A stretch of 64,000 nt of DNA from Patiria pectinifera (Eukaryota; Echinodermata; Asteroidea; Valvatida; Asterinidae): the NCBI GenBank assembly GCA_029964075.1, contig CM057147.1, positions 25,937,513-26,001,512 of the forward strand, in the 5' to 3' direction. Below the pieces are notes generated by a model. That model saw only the letters and a program-made list of their open reading frames with translations, was not told the DNA's origin and did not search any database. This document shows positions 12,527-26,000 of this stretch, piece by piece. The translations under genes and the position numbers were made by a program. Within the stretch, counting starts at the first letter, position 1; each line of letters opens with the position of its first letter.

Positions 12527-15500
12527 ATGGGAAAGTTGAAATTGGTCGCAGCGGTCCTGGTGGCATTGTATGCGGTGTATTACTGGTCGTTCTTCCATAA
12601 GCAATGCGTGTACACTGGAGACGTGAAACTACACGGCAAGACCGCCATCATTACAGGTAAAAGCTTACACGTTTTGAATATTGAGACCTTACAAGTTTGA
12701 TTCTTCAAACTTGGGTCCAGAGAATTCACTTGCAACGCTGCCTATGTGCTTCAATAATAAGTGCACTACATTACTGGATGTGGGCGCATACGGGGAGCAT
12801 TCCACCCTTCCTTCAGATAGGGGCTATTGCCCCCGTGTGGCCCCGCTCAAAATTTGGTCCAAAACATTCGTCCCAGCCCAAGATCAACATCACAGCATTA
12901 GACCCCACATTAATAAAATAATTCTCAACTACCCCTCACACCCCCGTCCCAAAGGAAATAAAAAGGTATCAGGATACTGAACGTGATTGGACAATAAAAT
13001 GTCACGTGACTTAAGGCGCCATTTTGTGACTTATCGTAATGTTATAGACGGTAACTTTCTACAATGATCATCACAATAATTTTGGTCATTCTTAAATTGC
13101 TTATTTACAAGTTAATAATATTGTCTAATGATAAACAGGAGGAAACTCTGGCATCGGCAAAGTGACGGCCCTGGACTTTGCCCGGCGAGGTGCCCGAGTC
13201 ATCCTCGCCTGTCGCAATCTCCAGAAGGGTGAAGACGCCGCCAAGGAGATCAAGACGTGCACGGGCAACTCGGAGGTTGTGGCGCGTAAGCTGGAGTTAT
13301 CCAGCTTGCGTTCTGTCAGGGACTTCGCTCGACAGATCACCGAAGAAGAGAAAAGGCTAGACATTCTGGTTAACAATGCAGGTACAGAGAGCGTTTTAAC
13401 GTCTTCCAATTGTAACTAATAAGCCAAAAAAAGAAGACTTTTGCTGGTCCAACAGGGGCCGGCCTATAGTCCTGTAACTCGGGCGATTCACAATGCAGTG
13501 CGCCACCAAGAGTTTGCCATGGAGAGTCAACTTTTAAAGTTTACGGTCGACAAAATATGGCCCATTTGAATGAGTGTCAGTAGACACTTGAGCTAATTTG
13601 TTATAGACTGGGGCAGAGCGTTCTGCCGCCTTACCAAAAATCACCATATTTATATAAAGAAAAGGGCAAACATATACTCGAATCATACGCTTTCGAAACT
13701 ACTGACCGGAAAAACGAACAATTTCAAATGTCCCGCGCTGCAAATTTGTCGACCATCTCCCACAATGCACTTGGAAAAATGAACTCTCCGTGGCAAACTA
13801 TTGGTGGCGCTCTGCATTGTGAATCGCCCGAATTGACTGACTGACTCACCGACTCGCTCATTCACTGTCACTTGTGGGTTCATGTTGCTAGTCTCACCCT
13901 TGCCCTTAAGTTTGAAATATAGGATTAACCCCTACGTCATTGAATGTCTATACCACATGCATGAAAAATCTTCCAGTGAATGGCAAATTTTCTGAACCAA
14001 ATGAATAGTCCTTTGAGCTCCCTGAGCTGGAACAGCATTAGCCTGGTATGGCGGGACTGTCGCATGACCAGCCAAAGACGTACAGAGGGCGTGCACATGT
14101 ACTCTTAAATCACTTCAAATACAAATTTGCAAAGCACTGGTTTCTGCATTACCGATCCATGAAGATGCCTGGCCCGGTACACTAGAACTGCTGTAGAACG
14201 GAGCTTGGCCTACTATTCCTTAGCAATGAAGTGCATAGCCAGCCAGAACCACAGTACTAGCACGCACTATTGTATACGTTACAGTGGCGGGGACAGTTTA
14301 TGTGTTTATATTTTAACAATTAAATTCCATCATTCAAATTCCTCGCAACAGGTATCGGGTTTGCAGTGCCCGGCTCGACCACCGAGGACAACTTCCATCC
14401 CGTCTTCGGCATCAACCACTTCGCCCACTTCCTGCTGACCAATCTCCTCCTGGACCTGCTGAAGAAGAGCGCCCCCAGCCGGGTGGTCACCGTCTCGTCC
14501 ATCGCGCACCACGTGACCAACGAGACGGAGATGGACATGACCCGGGTTGACCCCTCGGGAGCTTCCCCCGTCCTCTACCCGAGCCTCCAGGAGTACCACG
14601 CCAGCAAAGTAGCCAACATCCTCTTCGGGCGGGAGCTGGCCAGGCGAGCCGGGCCGGCGGGTGTCGTCTCGGTCTCCCTTCACCCTGGGTTCATCTACAC
14701 GCCGATATGGCATAAATCCATGACGCTCTCTCCAGTATGGGACAAGATTTACTACGTTTTGTCTCCCTTGTTGTGGTGAGTAATTTGTTGTCGATAATTA
14801 GCTTTCCCAAAATTGTAGGCAACGGAGGTGAACCGTGCACACCGGCACCTTTCCTTCATCACGACCACTGTGCATCACCACCTTCTTAACACCAGGCGCC
14901 ATGCGGTAAGTTACTGGGCCTTTCCTTTCTTGAGCCAGAATGCCCATTTTACTTTAGAGGCTTGTGAGCTTTTGCTGTTTGGTACGAACGGAGGATGCAC
15001 AACTAGAGGTAAAGGTTAAGGTCCCATAGCGATTACTGGCCGAAGGGGCAGTGGGATGTTAGAGGTCCACTGTGTCGGCATAATGAGTAGCGGTGCCCAG
15101 TCCTCTCCTCTCGCCGTCTTACCTTCCCTGAACGAATCAGATACCTTTTTACTGTTGGGTCGTCAGAGAGAGTTGTCCAGTTTTTGGTCCGAATGGAACC
15201 GCCAACCTTCCACTCCTTAGCTCCACGCTCTAACCGCTCGGCTACGAGGCCAGGCCCTCCTGGAGACAACTAGAGATGTGCAACAAAATGGACAACTCTA
15301 GTTGGACTCAAGTTGTGCCATCGCCTCGAGTCATGGTCATTTTACTGATTTGATTGTTTTTTAAATCAATTTTCAATATTCCTCAAGGTTGTTCCTTTTG
15401 GACGAAGAGGGTGGAGCTCAGACTACAATCCACTGCGCACTGGATGAGTCGGTCCAACAATTCTCAGGCGGTTATTTCGACAACTGTGCAGTGGCAGAAC

Positions 15501-15580
15501 CGGCAGCGCTGGCTCAGGACGACCATCTGGCCAAACAACTGTGGGAAGTCAGTTGCCAGGCCACGGGATTGAAATGTTGA
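12527..15580 (+). CDS. RDH-2: retinol dehydrogenase-like SDR
   Basis: Exons 12527-12656, 13139-13381, 14352-14775 and 15388-15580 join into 330 codons (329 residues), intron phases 1, 1 and 2. The N-terminal anchor is short (about residues 6-22). The cofactor motif is TGGNSGIG (43-50), followed by GKVTALDF, and NADP specificity is indicated by ACRN. NNAG is at 122-125; the catalytic residues are N146, S174, Y206 and K210 (YHASK). The C-terminus has GAQTTIHCALDES and LWEVSCQATG and ends in LKC. Within the array exon 3 looks closest to RDH-7/8 (shared GIGFA and DPSG..PVLYP), suggesting they stem from the same branch. A foldback element sits in intron 2 and a tRNA-type SINE in intron 3. Membrane-bound NADP(H) retinoid/lipid oxidoreductase by family; substrate unknown. 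Confidence 0.9.
13479..13831. mobile_element. Foldback MITE in RDH-2 intron 2
   Basis: Ends are inverted copies starting TCGGGCGATTCACAATGCAG; the pairing continues inward through GCGCCACCAA and GAGTTTGCCA for about 55 bp. It is 353 bp long and non-coding, and wholly intronic between the exon 2 donor and the exon 3 acceptor. No clear target duplication. Confidence 0.75.
15050..15262 (-). mobile_element. tRNA-derived SINE in RDH-2 intron 3
   Basis: On the minus strand the head reads like a tRNA gene: a box-A-like TAGCCGAGCGGTTAGAG (complement of about 15228-15245) and, about 35 bases on, a box-B-like GGCGGTTCCATTCGG (complement of about 15188-15203). The anticodon region does not fold into a clean functional tRNA and the transcript continues into unrelated sequence, which is the structure of a tRNA-derived SINE. 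It lies antisense in intron 3 of RDH-2. Family unknown. Confidence 0.6.
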
Positions 15581-18279
15581 AAAGGGGGCAAACCGGTTTA
15601 AAGTGATCATCTACCAAACATTAATTCTGGTCATGTGACGATGATGATAACTTGTGTTAATCTCATGTTTCCCAAGCTATTATGTGAATGCAATTGCGAC
15701 CAATATTACTGTGTACGTCTTTTCATGAAAATTACCACTGGCGTTCCAAACTTGGGTAGAAATGTATCCCATGGGGTGCGCAGCGTGCAGCGGTGGAACA
15801 TTTCTGCAGTTTAGAGAGCTGGCCAGACAAGTCAAATAACTCAACGGGATTTTTAAACTAAAATGCAGCAAGTAAGTCTTTTTGTAAATTGTATAATTAT
15901 TTTGAACAGAATGCTGGAAGTCCTGTGGCCCAAACAGGGTTGCGCAACCGCTGGCAAGGGATGGTTTGGAGAGGGTCGAAAGACAAATTTCGTTATAATT
16001 AAGTCCGTTTTAAGCTTTCCATTTCTATCTGAAATTTCGTAAAAATAAAAAAAATATGTAAATTTGCTTTGTGTTCCATGACGTACCTTTTAAGTTAATT
16101 GTGAAAGTGAAATTTGACAATTAAAACTTCAAGACTTTCGTTGTAAATGTGTGAATAAATAATAACAACCAACCCCCCTGCTACACCCCGGCAACAGATA
16201 TGTAACAGATATGTCCTCCCCCCCCCCCCGAAAAAAAAGATTGGGAAGGGCTATTTAATAAACCAAGATATTAACTGGGGAATCTGACGACACTCCCAAA
16301 AGATGTGCACTCGTCAAGCAAGCAAAAATCGGGATAAAAGTATCGCAGAACCCGAAGAGCCATTAAGGCTCCAATGAAAGTGTAGAAAAGCTTGCTAAGA
16401 ATTGGAAAGAGCTTGACCATGCACTGGCGATGTTGCAATAGCAAAAGGCAGAAAAACAACTGACCATGGATGTTGTGGTTGTTGGTGTGATCAATGGCAC
16501 ATTCGGCAACCTGGTGCCCTTTGTGCCATAAGCTATACTGCTGTGGACCATGGTAGATGGGATCCAATAGATCTAGGATCCTACAAACAAGGCTAAACAA
16601 ATGTTCTGAGCTCCAGTATGAAATGCATTGAGCGGACTTGCCTTAATTGGTTAGACGCGTGATAACGGGCATTAATACCGTTGGCTTGCAATCGCGAATT
16701 TTCCAGGTGTGCCATTTTGTCGGTTTTTTTTGCATGACATCTAAAACGGAAATATTCATAAAACTGTATGCAAAACTACTCCTTATGTAAGATACAATTG
16801 TTCCAAAATTGTTGAAAAATAACTGCTTCAGGATATATCAGATGGTATTGTGCAGTTTGTGTCGCCATAGATTAAGTATTTACCCCAGAAATAAACGTCA
16901 AATTTCGAAAAGCACACCGTTTACCCAAATTTCGTTTTTAATGAGGCTTTCATTAAAGAGTTTTAGAGGGATGTCATCCCGAACCGATGAAACAAAAGCA
17001 ACATTTCATTGTTCATTTTAAAGCTAAAAATATAGTGCTCGGCATTAACATCGTCATTAATGACGTCACACTTTGTTTACGTGCGTGTTTTCCGTGGACC
17101 CCCACTGGCTCCATAGGAAAATGCACATGTAAACAAAGTGTGACGTCATTAGTACAGAGACTTATTCAATAATAAACCAAAAGCGTAGACTCATGAATAT
17201 TCAAAAACATAATTAGCTGGTTTGACTTGACCTGCAAATCTGAAACCACCGCGCGCAGGGCTTTGTTGACAAAATATTCGTGGTATTTGCCACCTGTACG
17301 GGCCGTTATCACGCGTCTGGAAGTTTGGCCGAATCGTTAATCCTTGTGTGTAGGATCCGTGGTTAGATGTGGAAAGCACACTTACATACACTCACACATG
17401 TTTACGTTACATACCTAGTGTGGACATTCCATTGCTTTGTGTAGTTAAGAAAAACCAGTGAAAAAAAATCAATTTTCTCATACTGTGAAAACTCTTTCAA
17501 CCCATTTTTTTCTATGATTCCCTTTAATGTTTCTCTTCACTCTGCCACAGATAAACCTAACCCAAAAATGGGGAAACACTGTGTGGACTTGCCCAAGTCC
17601 ACACAACGTCGCCTCTACCTGGTCTATGTGGACCTCTTTTGTTCGGAAGTCCACACAGTGAATGTAATGCCTACCCATATCTACACACGCCATTTCCTCA
17701 ATATCCAGTGCACATAACTAAAAGGCCCCAACCAATTGTTTAAATTCCAGTCTCATTACATGTGTACTTACCCTCTGGAGTGATCTGAGATGCATGGTCC
17801 AAATTCTAGAGCCCTACAGGTGTTACTTCAAATGCAAATCAATGACATCACAGCATAAAATGAATATTCAACACTTGCAAATCATGCAAAACAATCAAGT
17901 GCAACAAACTTTTGTGACAGCAAACAAAACTGGGGAGATAACTACACAATTTATTACAAATACAGTTTAAACTGCCTCAACTCTACCTATCGTTTAAGAG
18001 AAATTTCATGAAAAAAACTCCCTCCACCAATATAACGATCGGAATTTTTTACATAGTACGATCGGGACATGGGTTTTCTGGGAGTCGACATCAACCATCA
18101 GAAAATAAAGAACACTATAAACTTTATTCTCTAGCTTTTTATGATCACATATTATCAGAATTATGTTTATTAACATAAATCCACAAAAAATACATATTGT
18201 AAAATTACGCATTTTCCGTCTGATCGGCGTCAAAGATTCGGGACACGAAAGAAGACACTTAACGAAGAATGACCCTGAC
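15581..18279. other. Intergenic between RDH-2 and RDH-3
   Basis: About 2.7 kb without a recognisable gene. It holds AATAAA words near 16150 that could serve RDH-2, a C-run at about 16217-16228, a perfect 23-bp hairpin at 17058-17151 (listed separately), and a small palindrome (TGTGGACTTG/CAAGTCCACA) at about 17580-17601 with a further GTCCACACAGTG word at about 17650. Confidence 0.45.
17058..17151. repeat. Perfect 23-bp inverted repeat carrying CRE palindromes
   Basis: Arms 17058-17080 and 17129-17151 are exact reverse complements (outer part TAATGACGTCACACTTTG), separated by a 48-base loop. Each arm contains a full TGACGTCA, the consensus site of CREB/ATF bZIP factors. It may be a tiny foldback element or a paired binding site; no gene is adjacent. 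Confidence 0.75.
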
Positions 18280-19882
18280 TACGGTAGCCCTGGAACGACA
18301 TTTTAATATTGACCTTTTTAATATGAATCTTGTAACTTCTTAATATTGACGTTGTACCTTCGCAATATACACGTTGCACGTGGCTTAATATCGCATTTTG
18401 GAAGTTGTTCCTTCTTAATGTGAATGTTCCAACTTGTTAATATTCACGTTCGATCTTGTCAATGTACACCATTGATCATGCTTGATGTCAACGTTGCAGG
18501 AAGAAAGAAATCATTACATTCAGAAAGCAAACCGGTATAAATGTGTGTAGTAAACGGTTGAAATGATTAGATCGGGTTATTTGAAACAATGACAAATTTG
18601 CTTTAGGATGCATGTTTTTACATGTATGCCCAACCTTGGGTTATGGTTAGCATGAACATGAATTATAAAATATGAGTGAAATAAAGCAGAGAGCCTTGAG
18701 TCATGATAAAAATCACTACAAGGTAGACCCAGGTTAAGTGACATTAAACAGCCGTCAGATTGAAACTCCATCATAACTGGTTCTTCCGGTTACCCCCTAT
18801 TTTTTATTTCCGACCCTATTTTAAAATTTTTATCAAAAAAAAAAAAAAAAAAAAAAAAAAAATAAAAAAAAAAAAAAAAAATTTATATCTTGTCTGTCTT
18901 CACAAAAAACCTACAACTCAAAAACCCATCAAAAATGCTTGTATTTTTATTTCTTCTTACATTCATTTTTTATCAAAGAAAAAGAAACTATTTTTACAAA
19001 TTTCGCTGCGCGATTCGACTTTCAACTACTCTATCGTCTATGCGTACGTGCGTAATATGCTACGACGACGACTGGCCGCCGCCGCGCGCCGCGCAGTGGT
19101 TATGATGATGCGGTAGCACGGCTCTGTGCACGCACGCGCGATCGAGAGCGTAGCAGTGCATGGGGGCGCAGCAGGCGCGCAGGCACTCTGTCTGTCAACT
19201 GGTCGGATCAATCGTAAAAAAAAATGCTGAAAGACATCGTAAAAATGCAAAAAAAACACCGATGGAGAAAATTTTTTTTTGTTAAGTCAATTCACAGATT
19301 TGATCTAGCATGTCTGTGTGTTTATTTTTTTTTTTTCGAGAGTTCATTGAGATCGTACTACTTGTATTGGATACAATGCAGCGTGTTTGTGAAATTTTTT
19401 TTTTTCCGTTGGCCGCGGGCCGAGTACATACAGTGCGTCACACACTTCGGAGTTTCGGCCCAGCTCCATTCTTGACTAGCGTTGTGCCTATGGTGCGAAC
19501 GACCTGAATTTTTGTCTAACTATAGGGCTTGGCAAGGACTTCGTACTTTTTAGAATGCATGATTCACATTGCGAAGGAGGACGGTTCAACAATGATATTA
19601 ACAAGATGCAAGGTCAAACGTTCACAATGCGAAGGTACATGGTTCATATTGCGAAGAAGCAAGGTGCAACGTTGACATCAAGTATGATCAATGGTGTACA
19701 TTGACAAGATCGAACGTGAATATTAACAAGTTGGAACATTCACATTAAGAAGGAACAACTTCCAAAATGCGATATTAAGCCACGTGCAACGTGCATATTG
19801 CGAAGGTACAACGTCAATATTAAGAGGTTACAAGGTTCACATTAAAAAGGTCAGTATTAAAATGTCGTTCCAGGGCCACCGT
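18280..19882. mobile_element. 1.6-kb foldback transposon with 8-bp target duplication
   Basis: The flanks are an exact direct repeat ACCCTGAC (18272-18279 and 19883-19890). Inside, the ends are long inverted repeats of about 220 bp containing GCCCTGGAACGACATTTTAA and repeated AATATTGAC/AATGTGAA words. The roughly 1.15-kb centre holds an A-run at about 18835-18882 and a GC-rich part near 19040-19200, but no transposase. The 8-bp duplication fits hAT-like (or P-like) insertion; it is non-autonomous. Confidence 0.8.
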
Positions 19883-19925
19883 ACCCTGACACAACCACCA
19901 ACAGTACATCGTTTACTTTACCGAT

Positions 19926-20087
19926 ATCACTGTACAGTCCAGTAGATCGAGAACGATAATGATGTTATGCACAGTCCTCGTCACAGGATCAACGGGGTTT
20001 TTTCAGATCAGACTCAACAAACGGTTTGATTAGAAGTATTGAAAAGTCTTGATCATACTAGGGGGTGTTGCAATTTTGGCCCCCCAA
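19926..20087 (+). promoter_or_regulatory. 5' flank block of RDH-3 shared with RDH-4/5/6
   Basis: The upstream sequence contains TCACTGTACAGTCCAG, then AGAACGATAATGATG, then TGCACAGTC, in the same order and spacing as in front of RDH-4, RDH-5 and RDH-6. Conservation across paralogues whose introns have diverged suggests a promoter or 5' UTR element; this is inference. An in-frame ATG at 20049 lies inside this block and would add 13 residues to RDH-3. Confidence 0.5.
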
Positions 20088-23000
20088 ATGGCACTGCTTT
20101 CTAGACTGTTGAGGTGGCTGGTGCCGATCTTAGTGGTCCTGTATGCTGTATTTTACTGGCAGGTGATTACCAATCGGAAGTACTTCACCAACGACGTTAA
20201 GCTCAATGGAAAGACGACCATTGTAACCGGTAAGCAGAAACTGAAGTCCCTGTTAAACTTCAGCTTTTAAACCTCGTAGTATATTGATACTTTCGTAGTA
20301 GTTATACAGTTGGTCAGTCGGTCGGCTGGGATGGGCTGGGGCGGGCCCGGCCGGGCCGGGCGGGCCGGGGGCCGGGGGCTGGGCTGGGGAAACCTGAGTA
20401 TATTGATACTTCCGTAGTAGTTATACAGTTGGTCAGTCGGTCGGCTGGGCGGGCCGGGGGCCGGGGGCTGGGCTGGGGGCCGGGCCGGGCCGGGCCGGGC
20501 GGGCTGGGCTGGGGGGCTTGGCTGGGCTGGGCTGGGCTATTCCTACAGTTCCAGCAAAAATACATGCATTAACAGGGTCCCAATGGAAACAGTTTTAAAC
20601 TGAAGTTGATTTGGGTGTACCCTGGGTAAAGAAAATCAAGGGCGGATCCAGGGGGGGGGCAAAGGGGGCCATCCCCCCCCCCAAAACGAAACCAATTTTT
20701 ATTTTTTTATGTGACGTCGCAATAAAGGCAGGCAATGAGTACACCACCATCTTTTCCTCAAAAAAAACATTGGTAAAAGTGGTCAGAAATTGCCTCAGAT
20801 CGCACCACAGAGCATCTAGAATCAAAAAATTTTTCGGGGCCCTTAAGCGGGCCCCGAACCCCACGCCGTAATTTTTTGACCCACTTTTTTGGGGGACCAA
20901 AATTTTTTTTGGCCCCCCCAAAATTGTCTTCTGGATCCGCCCTTGAAGAAAATTAAATAAATAATGTTACTTAGATGAACCTTTAACGATACTTTCGGCT
21001 TGGTCCCAGTGGGGCAGCCTATATTGTCCTCTCTGTACATCTATCTCACTGACTAGAATGAGTGACTGACCGACTGACTGACTGATGGCATGACTTGTGC
21101 ATTACACCGGCTATTAGCTGATGATGAGAGCCGCAGGCAGCGCTAATGTGTAAACCCCATGCCTTAAATAGGCTAAAGCAGGCTGACTGAGTAAACCAGA
21201 TGCATGAAAAGACTTCCAATGCTCTGGAGTCAGATTGTAATTCTTAGCTTGCCTTTTCCTGTTGTTGAAAACAAGGAGGGAACTCTGGCATTGGCTGGTG
21301 GACAGCTCTCGACTTTGCCCAGCGAGGCGCCCGGGTCATCCTCGCCTGTCGCAATCTCCAGAAGGCCGAAGATGCTGCCAAAGAGATCAAGACGCGGACG
21401 GGCAACTCGGAGGTTGTGGTACGCCACCTGGATCTAGCCAGCCTGCAGTCTGTCAGGGAGTTTTCAAACAAGATCATAGAAAGCGAGGAGAGACTCGACA
21501 TACTGGTTAACAATGCAGGTATGGACTCTGTACACTGGTTCCCGTTCGATTTTGAGAATAAATAGAGGTAGAGAGACAGACAGTATCCATTTAGCCTCAC
21601 CCAGGCCAAGATCTTTCGACCAATCACAACTGTGAGGTTTTTTTGTCTTGATTTAGTCTTTATCATTCAAGCTTACTTGTTTGAATACATGTGTTGCTAA
21701 CAAAAGAGTTGCTCTATTATGTCGGAGCGTTATGTTTACGTTCACCTAATAGACCATTATCACGTTGCGGCCATCTTGATTTTTTCCCATTCAAATCAAC
21801 GTAAACAAAGCGAGGCTGGAAGGAAAAATAGTCTGGTTCCTTTGTAAACGAATTTTCTATAGGCCTTTCCTTTGTTTGTAAACATTGACCGGAAACCGAC
21901 GCATGCGCATTTGCTGGTTGGCAAACGTCTGCTTTTTTTAGCGCACTTTCTAAATAGTAAAATGGACTCGGACGAGCACTCATACGCAAGAAGACGGCCG
22001 ATACTATCCGTTATTAATCAAATATATGAAGAGCATTTGTATTTTCCGAAGGCAAGTCGTTCGGAGTGTACATCATCATATGTCAACCAACTTGATCAGT
22101 TATCGAGAGAAAGGTACAATGACAAATTAACAGTTCAATTTCCAAACGGAACTTTACAGATACCGGATCCGTTCGGTGGAGGATTGCAGTACAGTAACAA
22201 CCCAACCTTGTGGCCTGAAAGCTTCGAGTATGGCGACATGTATAATTATTTGATTAATTCACCTGGCCCATACACTAAAGACTCAATGAAATCATTCAAG
22301 TCATTGGACTCCTACAGCTACTTTGTGAATGGATTTGTCCAGGCCATACTGTATTCTTCAGTAAGTGCTGATAGCCCTGTGTGTGTACTTGAAGCAGGGT
22401 CACTCATTCACAGAGCTTGACCAAACCCCTGTGAGTACCTGGATAATGATCAACAAATCCACAGGATCAGTAGTTGCTGCTCACTGCATGTGCATGGCAG
22501 GGTAAGAGAAGAGCTTTACTTCAATTAGTTTTGTGACGAGGAAAAGTGTTGCAACCTGACGCCACTTCAGCGGTTGTGTACAAAGTCTATGGACAGTCGA
22601 GAGAACTTTTGAAGTATTTCCTAACAGTAACAAATTGGAAGTGTTTCTCAGTCCCAGAGTCATGTCCAACATGTCCAATCATCATTATGATGAGATGATA
22701 TAATTTTGAAGAAAAAAAGCAGCGTCAGGTTGCAACGTTCATTCCGAAAAGGACAACATGCTTTTCAGAAGCAGCATATAAAATATATTTTATGACTAGG
22801 GGCCTACTTTATGTTTTGTAAAAATTCATTCCAAGGTTTACTCTTTAAACTTTAGCCAAGTTGAAGGATTTTAAGTGCAAATATTTTTCAGGGTAAATGG
22901 TACTTAGTCACATGTACCTCCAAGTACCAACTTTACAATAGTAACAGTAGCCAACTACTGAATGCTAGTAGTAGTCGTTGGCACAGCAAAATAATTTATT

Positions 23001-26000
23001 CCTACATAGCTCATTACATCAGGAAAAAATCAATGCGCTTTACGAAATTAATCGCTTACGTCATTAGAAGTGCATCAAAATCACTTGGAATATTTATACT
23101 AAAATCTGACAAAAATATTATGTTTTAAGACCCGTGAACTTGGCTATGTTATTGATGCTAGCTTAACAGGTCTAGGTTTAGTGCCGACTCACAAGGTGAT
23201 TGTGTATCTACGGGCCTGGTTCCTATGAGGGAACAAAATCCACTTTTAATTATTTGACTAACCAATGAAACTAGTCGGCGACAGTAGGAACATTCATGTA
23301 TGGGGTGCTGATTTTTTAGGGTAATTTGGGGGTACTGTGAACACGTAAGGTGTGCTGAATCACATAGCACCAACCATAAACAGCATAAGAACATTTGAAT
23401 TTCTACCCCAAGGAACTTCAACAATTACAAAAGAAATGTGTCATCAGAAATCTGCTTCAAGTTAAAAAGGGCATATTTAAATAAGAAAACACCTTGACTG
23501 CAATTTGATCGAAACTAAACAGGGGCCCTACACATTTGTGTTCTTGGATTGGGGTGATAAGGAGATTGTCTTCCATTAACATGATTTTGTGTTACATATA
23601 TTTTATTTCCAGGCTTGGAGAGGCATGCAGCCATATTGCAGCAGTAATGTTCAAGTTGGAGGCAGCGAACCGCCTAGGTTACACTTCACAGGCATGCACT
23701 GAAAAGGCCTGTAGTTGGAACAAAGACTGCATGAATGGGAGGGACTTAGACCCATGTACCCTTAAAGATCTTAGCTTCACAAAGCCTAAACATCAGTCAA
23801 GTCAAGGCCGGCAAGAAAATAGGTCAGTACGCCCACTCAACCCTCCATCAACAGCCACTTTAGGAGATCTTGATTTAGATGCATTGGAGAGGGTAAGCCC
23901 AGAGGCATGCATTTTTTCACTCCTGCCTAAGCAAGATGAAGACACTGACACAGCATCAGAAAATGAAAATAATGTAAAACTAGAGTTGCAGACAGAACTA
24001 CCAACACCCTATTGTCACCTTAAAGCAACTGAAGTTCCGGACCGTCAGCAAATCTCTGAAGAGCAAGCAGAACTCATTGCATCAAGCACATCTGGACAGA
24101 GAAAATCAAACTTGTGGCACCTCTATCGTTATGGTAGAATTACTGCATCAGTACTGGGGTCTGTGGTCAAATTCATGAATGGATCGTCAAAGAGGGATGT
24201 CTCTTCACTCTGCTCCAAAATGCTTGGACTTAACTCGTTCTTTCCAACCAGGGCCATGAAATGGGGGATTGATCATGAGTCAGTGGCCTTGGCTTCTCTG
24301 AAACAGTGTTTAGAGTTAGAGGGCCATCAAAATGTTACACTGTGGAATGTTGGGCTCTACATAGACCCAGATTCACCATTTCTTGGAGCATCTCCTGATG
24401 CCATGGTCAGTTGCACATGTTGTGGGGTGCAGTGTGTGGAGGTCAAATGTCCACACAACAAAAAAAATGCACACAACCTAGATCCACAAAGTTTTGCTGG
24501 AGCCAAAGCCATTGACTGTTTGAATGTGACAGGACATGAACAAAATTGTACAATCTCTCTGAAGGAAAAACATGACTACTTTTACCAAGTGTTGTGTCAA
24601 ATTGGTGTTCTAAACAAATTGAAAAATGTATCATCTGGGTTGTTTGTTGTTTGGACATCCAAAGGAATGTTTGTGCAGAAGATTCATCATAATGCAGACC
24701 AGTGGAAAGCAATTAAGGAATACAGTGAATTGTTTTTTAAACAATATCTCCAGCCTTCAATTGTAAAGATTGCACAAAAGCCAGAGTTGTAGTTTTGGAT
24801 AGACTTGACTCAAGTCGGAATTGCACTAATTCGGTGTCTCAAATTACCAAACACACTTAGTTTACATCTTTCCAGAAGCATGACAAGTTACACTAAACGC
24901 CCGTTTCACTTAAGTACATGTATAACAATTAAAACAGTGCTTGCACATATTGTACGTCTACATGTGTGGATGTGCATGCATCAAGCACCATGTATGTGTA
25001 CATGTATATAATTTTTTTTTTTTTAAGTTAGCAATTCCGACTTGATCAACTGCTATCAGCACCCCCACCCTGGCGAAATGAAACAGAACTGAGCAAAAGT
25101 ACATTGAAGTAAAGGTGAAATGAGGCAAAAACAAAAGTTACAAACAATACAGAGTGGGGATTTGCTTCCTCCAATCTTCAGATTTATTTATGTATAATCT
25201 TTTATAAGTGCACTAGACATTTGTTAAATATACTGTATAAAATAAACTATGTAATTAAGATTTTTTTATGGAAAAACAATTGGCATCTTTCATTTTGACG
25301 TTTGTGAGGAAAGTTTGCTCATTGGCTGTCTGTCATGAACTGACACAACAACAAATCACTAAAAGGCAATTTTACTACATGTATGCACACTGTAATCTAA
25401 AATTCTGGCAACTGTTTGTTCACAAACCAATTTGGTTTTAAGTGTACATGTTTTAAACCAACCAATTACATATTTATTCCCATAGGCTAAAAAAAAATGT
25501 CATGTTAACGGTACCTGGAAATTTTGGGGCCAAATTGCCATCCTAAAACTGTTTGTCATTTTGCAAAAAAATACAGTACACATATATTGTTAATGAGTCT
25601 CAAACATTGCAAAAGAACATTCAAACTGGAATGAAAGAAAAAAAAAATCAGCATAAAATCATTTCCCTACCTATCTACCTGAATTTGTTTTCCCCCAGAC
25701 TGTTACCGTAAACACACAAATTATTTTGTTGGCCTAAATATTAATATATTGCAGAAGAATTAGAATATCACATATTTTATCATATACATGTATTTCAAAT
25801 TCAAATGTAATTTAAATAATATTTTTGTGAGTTGTATGGTCAGTTTGAAGGCAAAATATTTAAAAAACTATTGATGTATTTAAGTTATTTATTTGTGCTA
25901 GGCCAAAAAATGAAAGTCTCCGGTTTCTGGTATGCGCACGTCACCGTAGCCATGCAAACCAGCAAAATGAAAAAAAAACCTTTCAATGCAAGATATGATG

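Noticed and set aside
16640-16715. tRNA-like stretch (TTAATTGGTTAGACGCG)
   Set aside because: An A-box-like word is present but no matching B box or cloverleaf could be drawn.
18835-18882. Poly-A run suggesting a retroposon tail
   Set aside because: It lies in the centre of a foldback DNA transposon with its own 8-bp target duplication, and no retroposed coding sequence precedes it.
20049-20087. Upstream in-frame ATG as the RDH-3 start
   Set aside because: The extension is not present in RDH-4, 5 or 6, which start at the equivalent of 20088; it cannot be excluded but is less likely.
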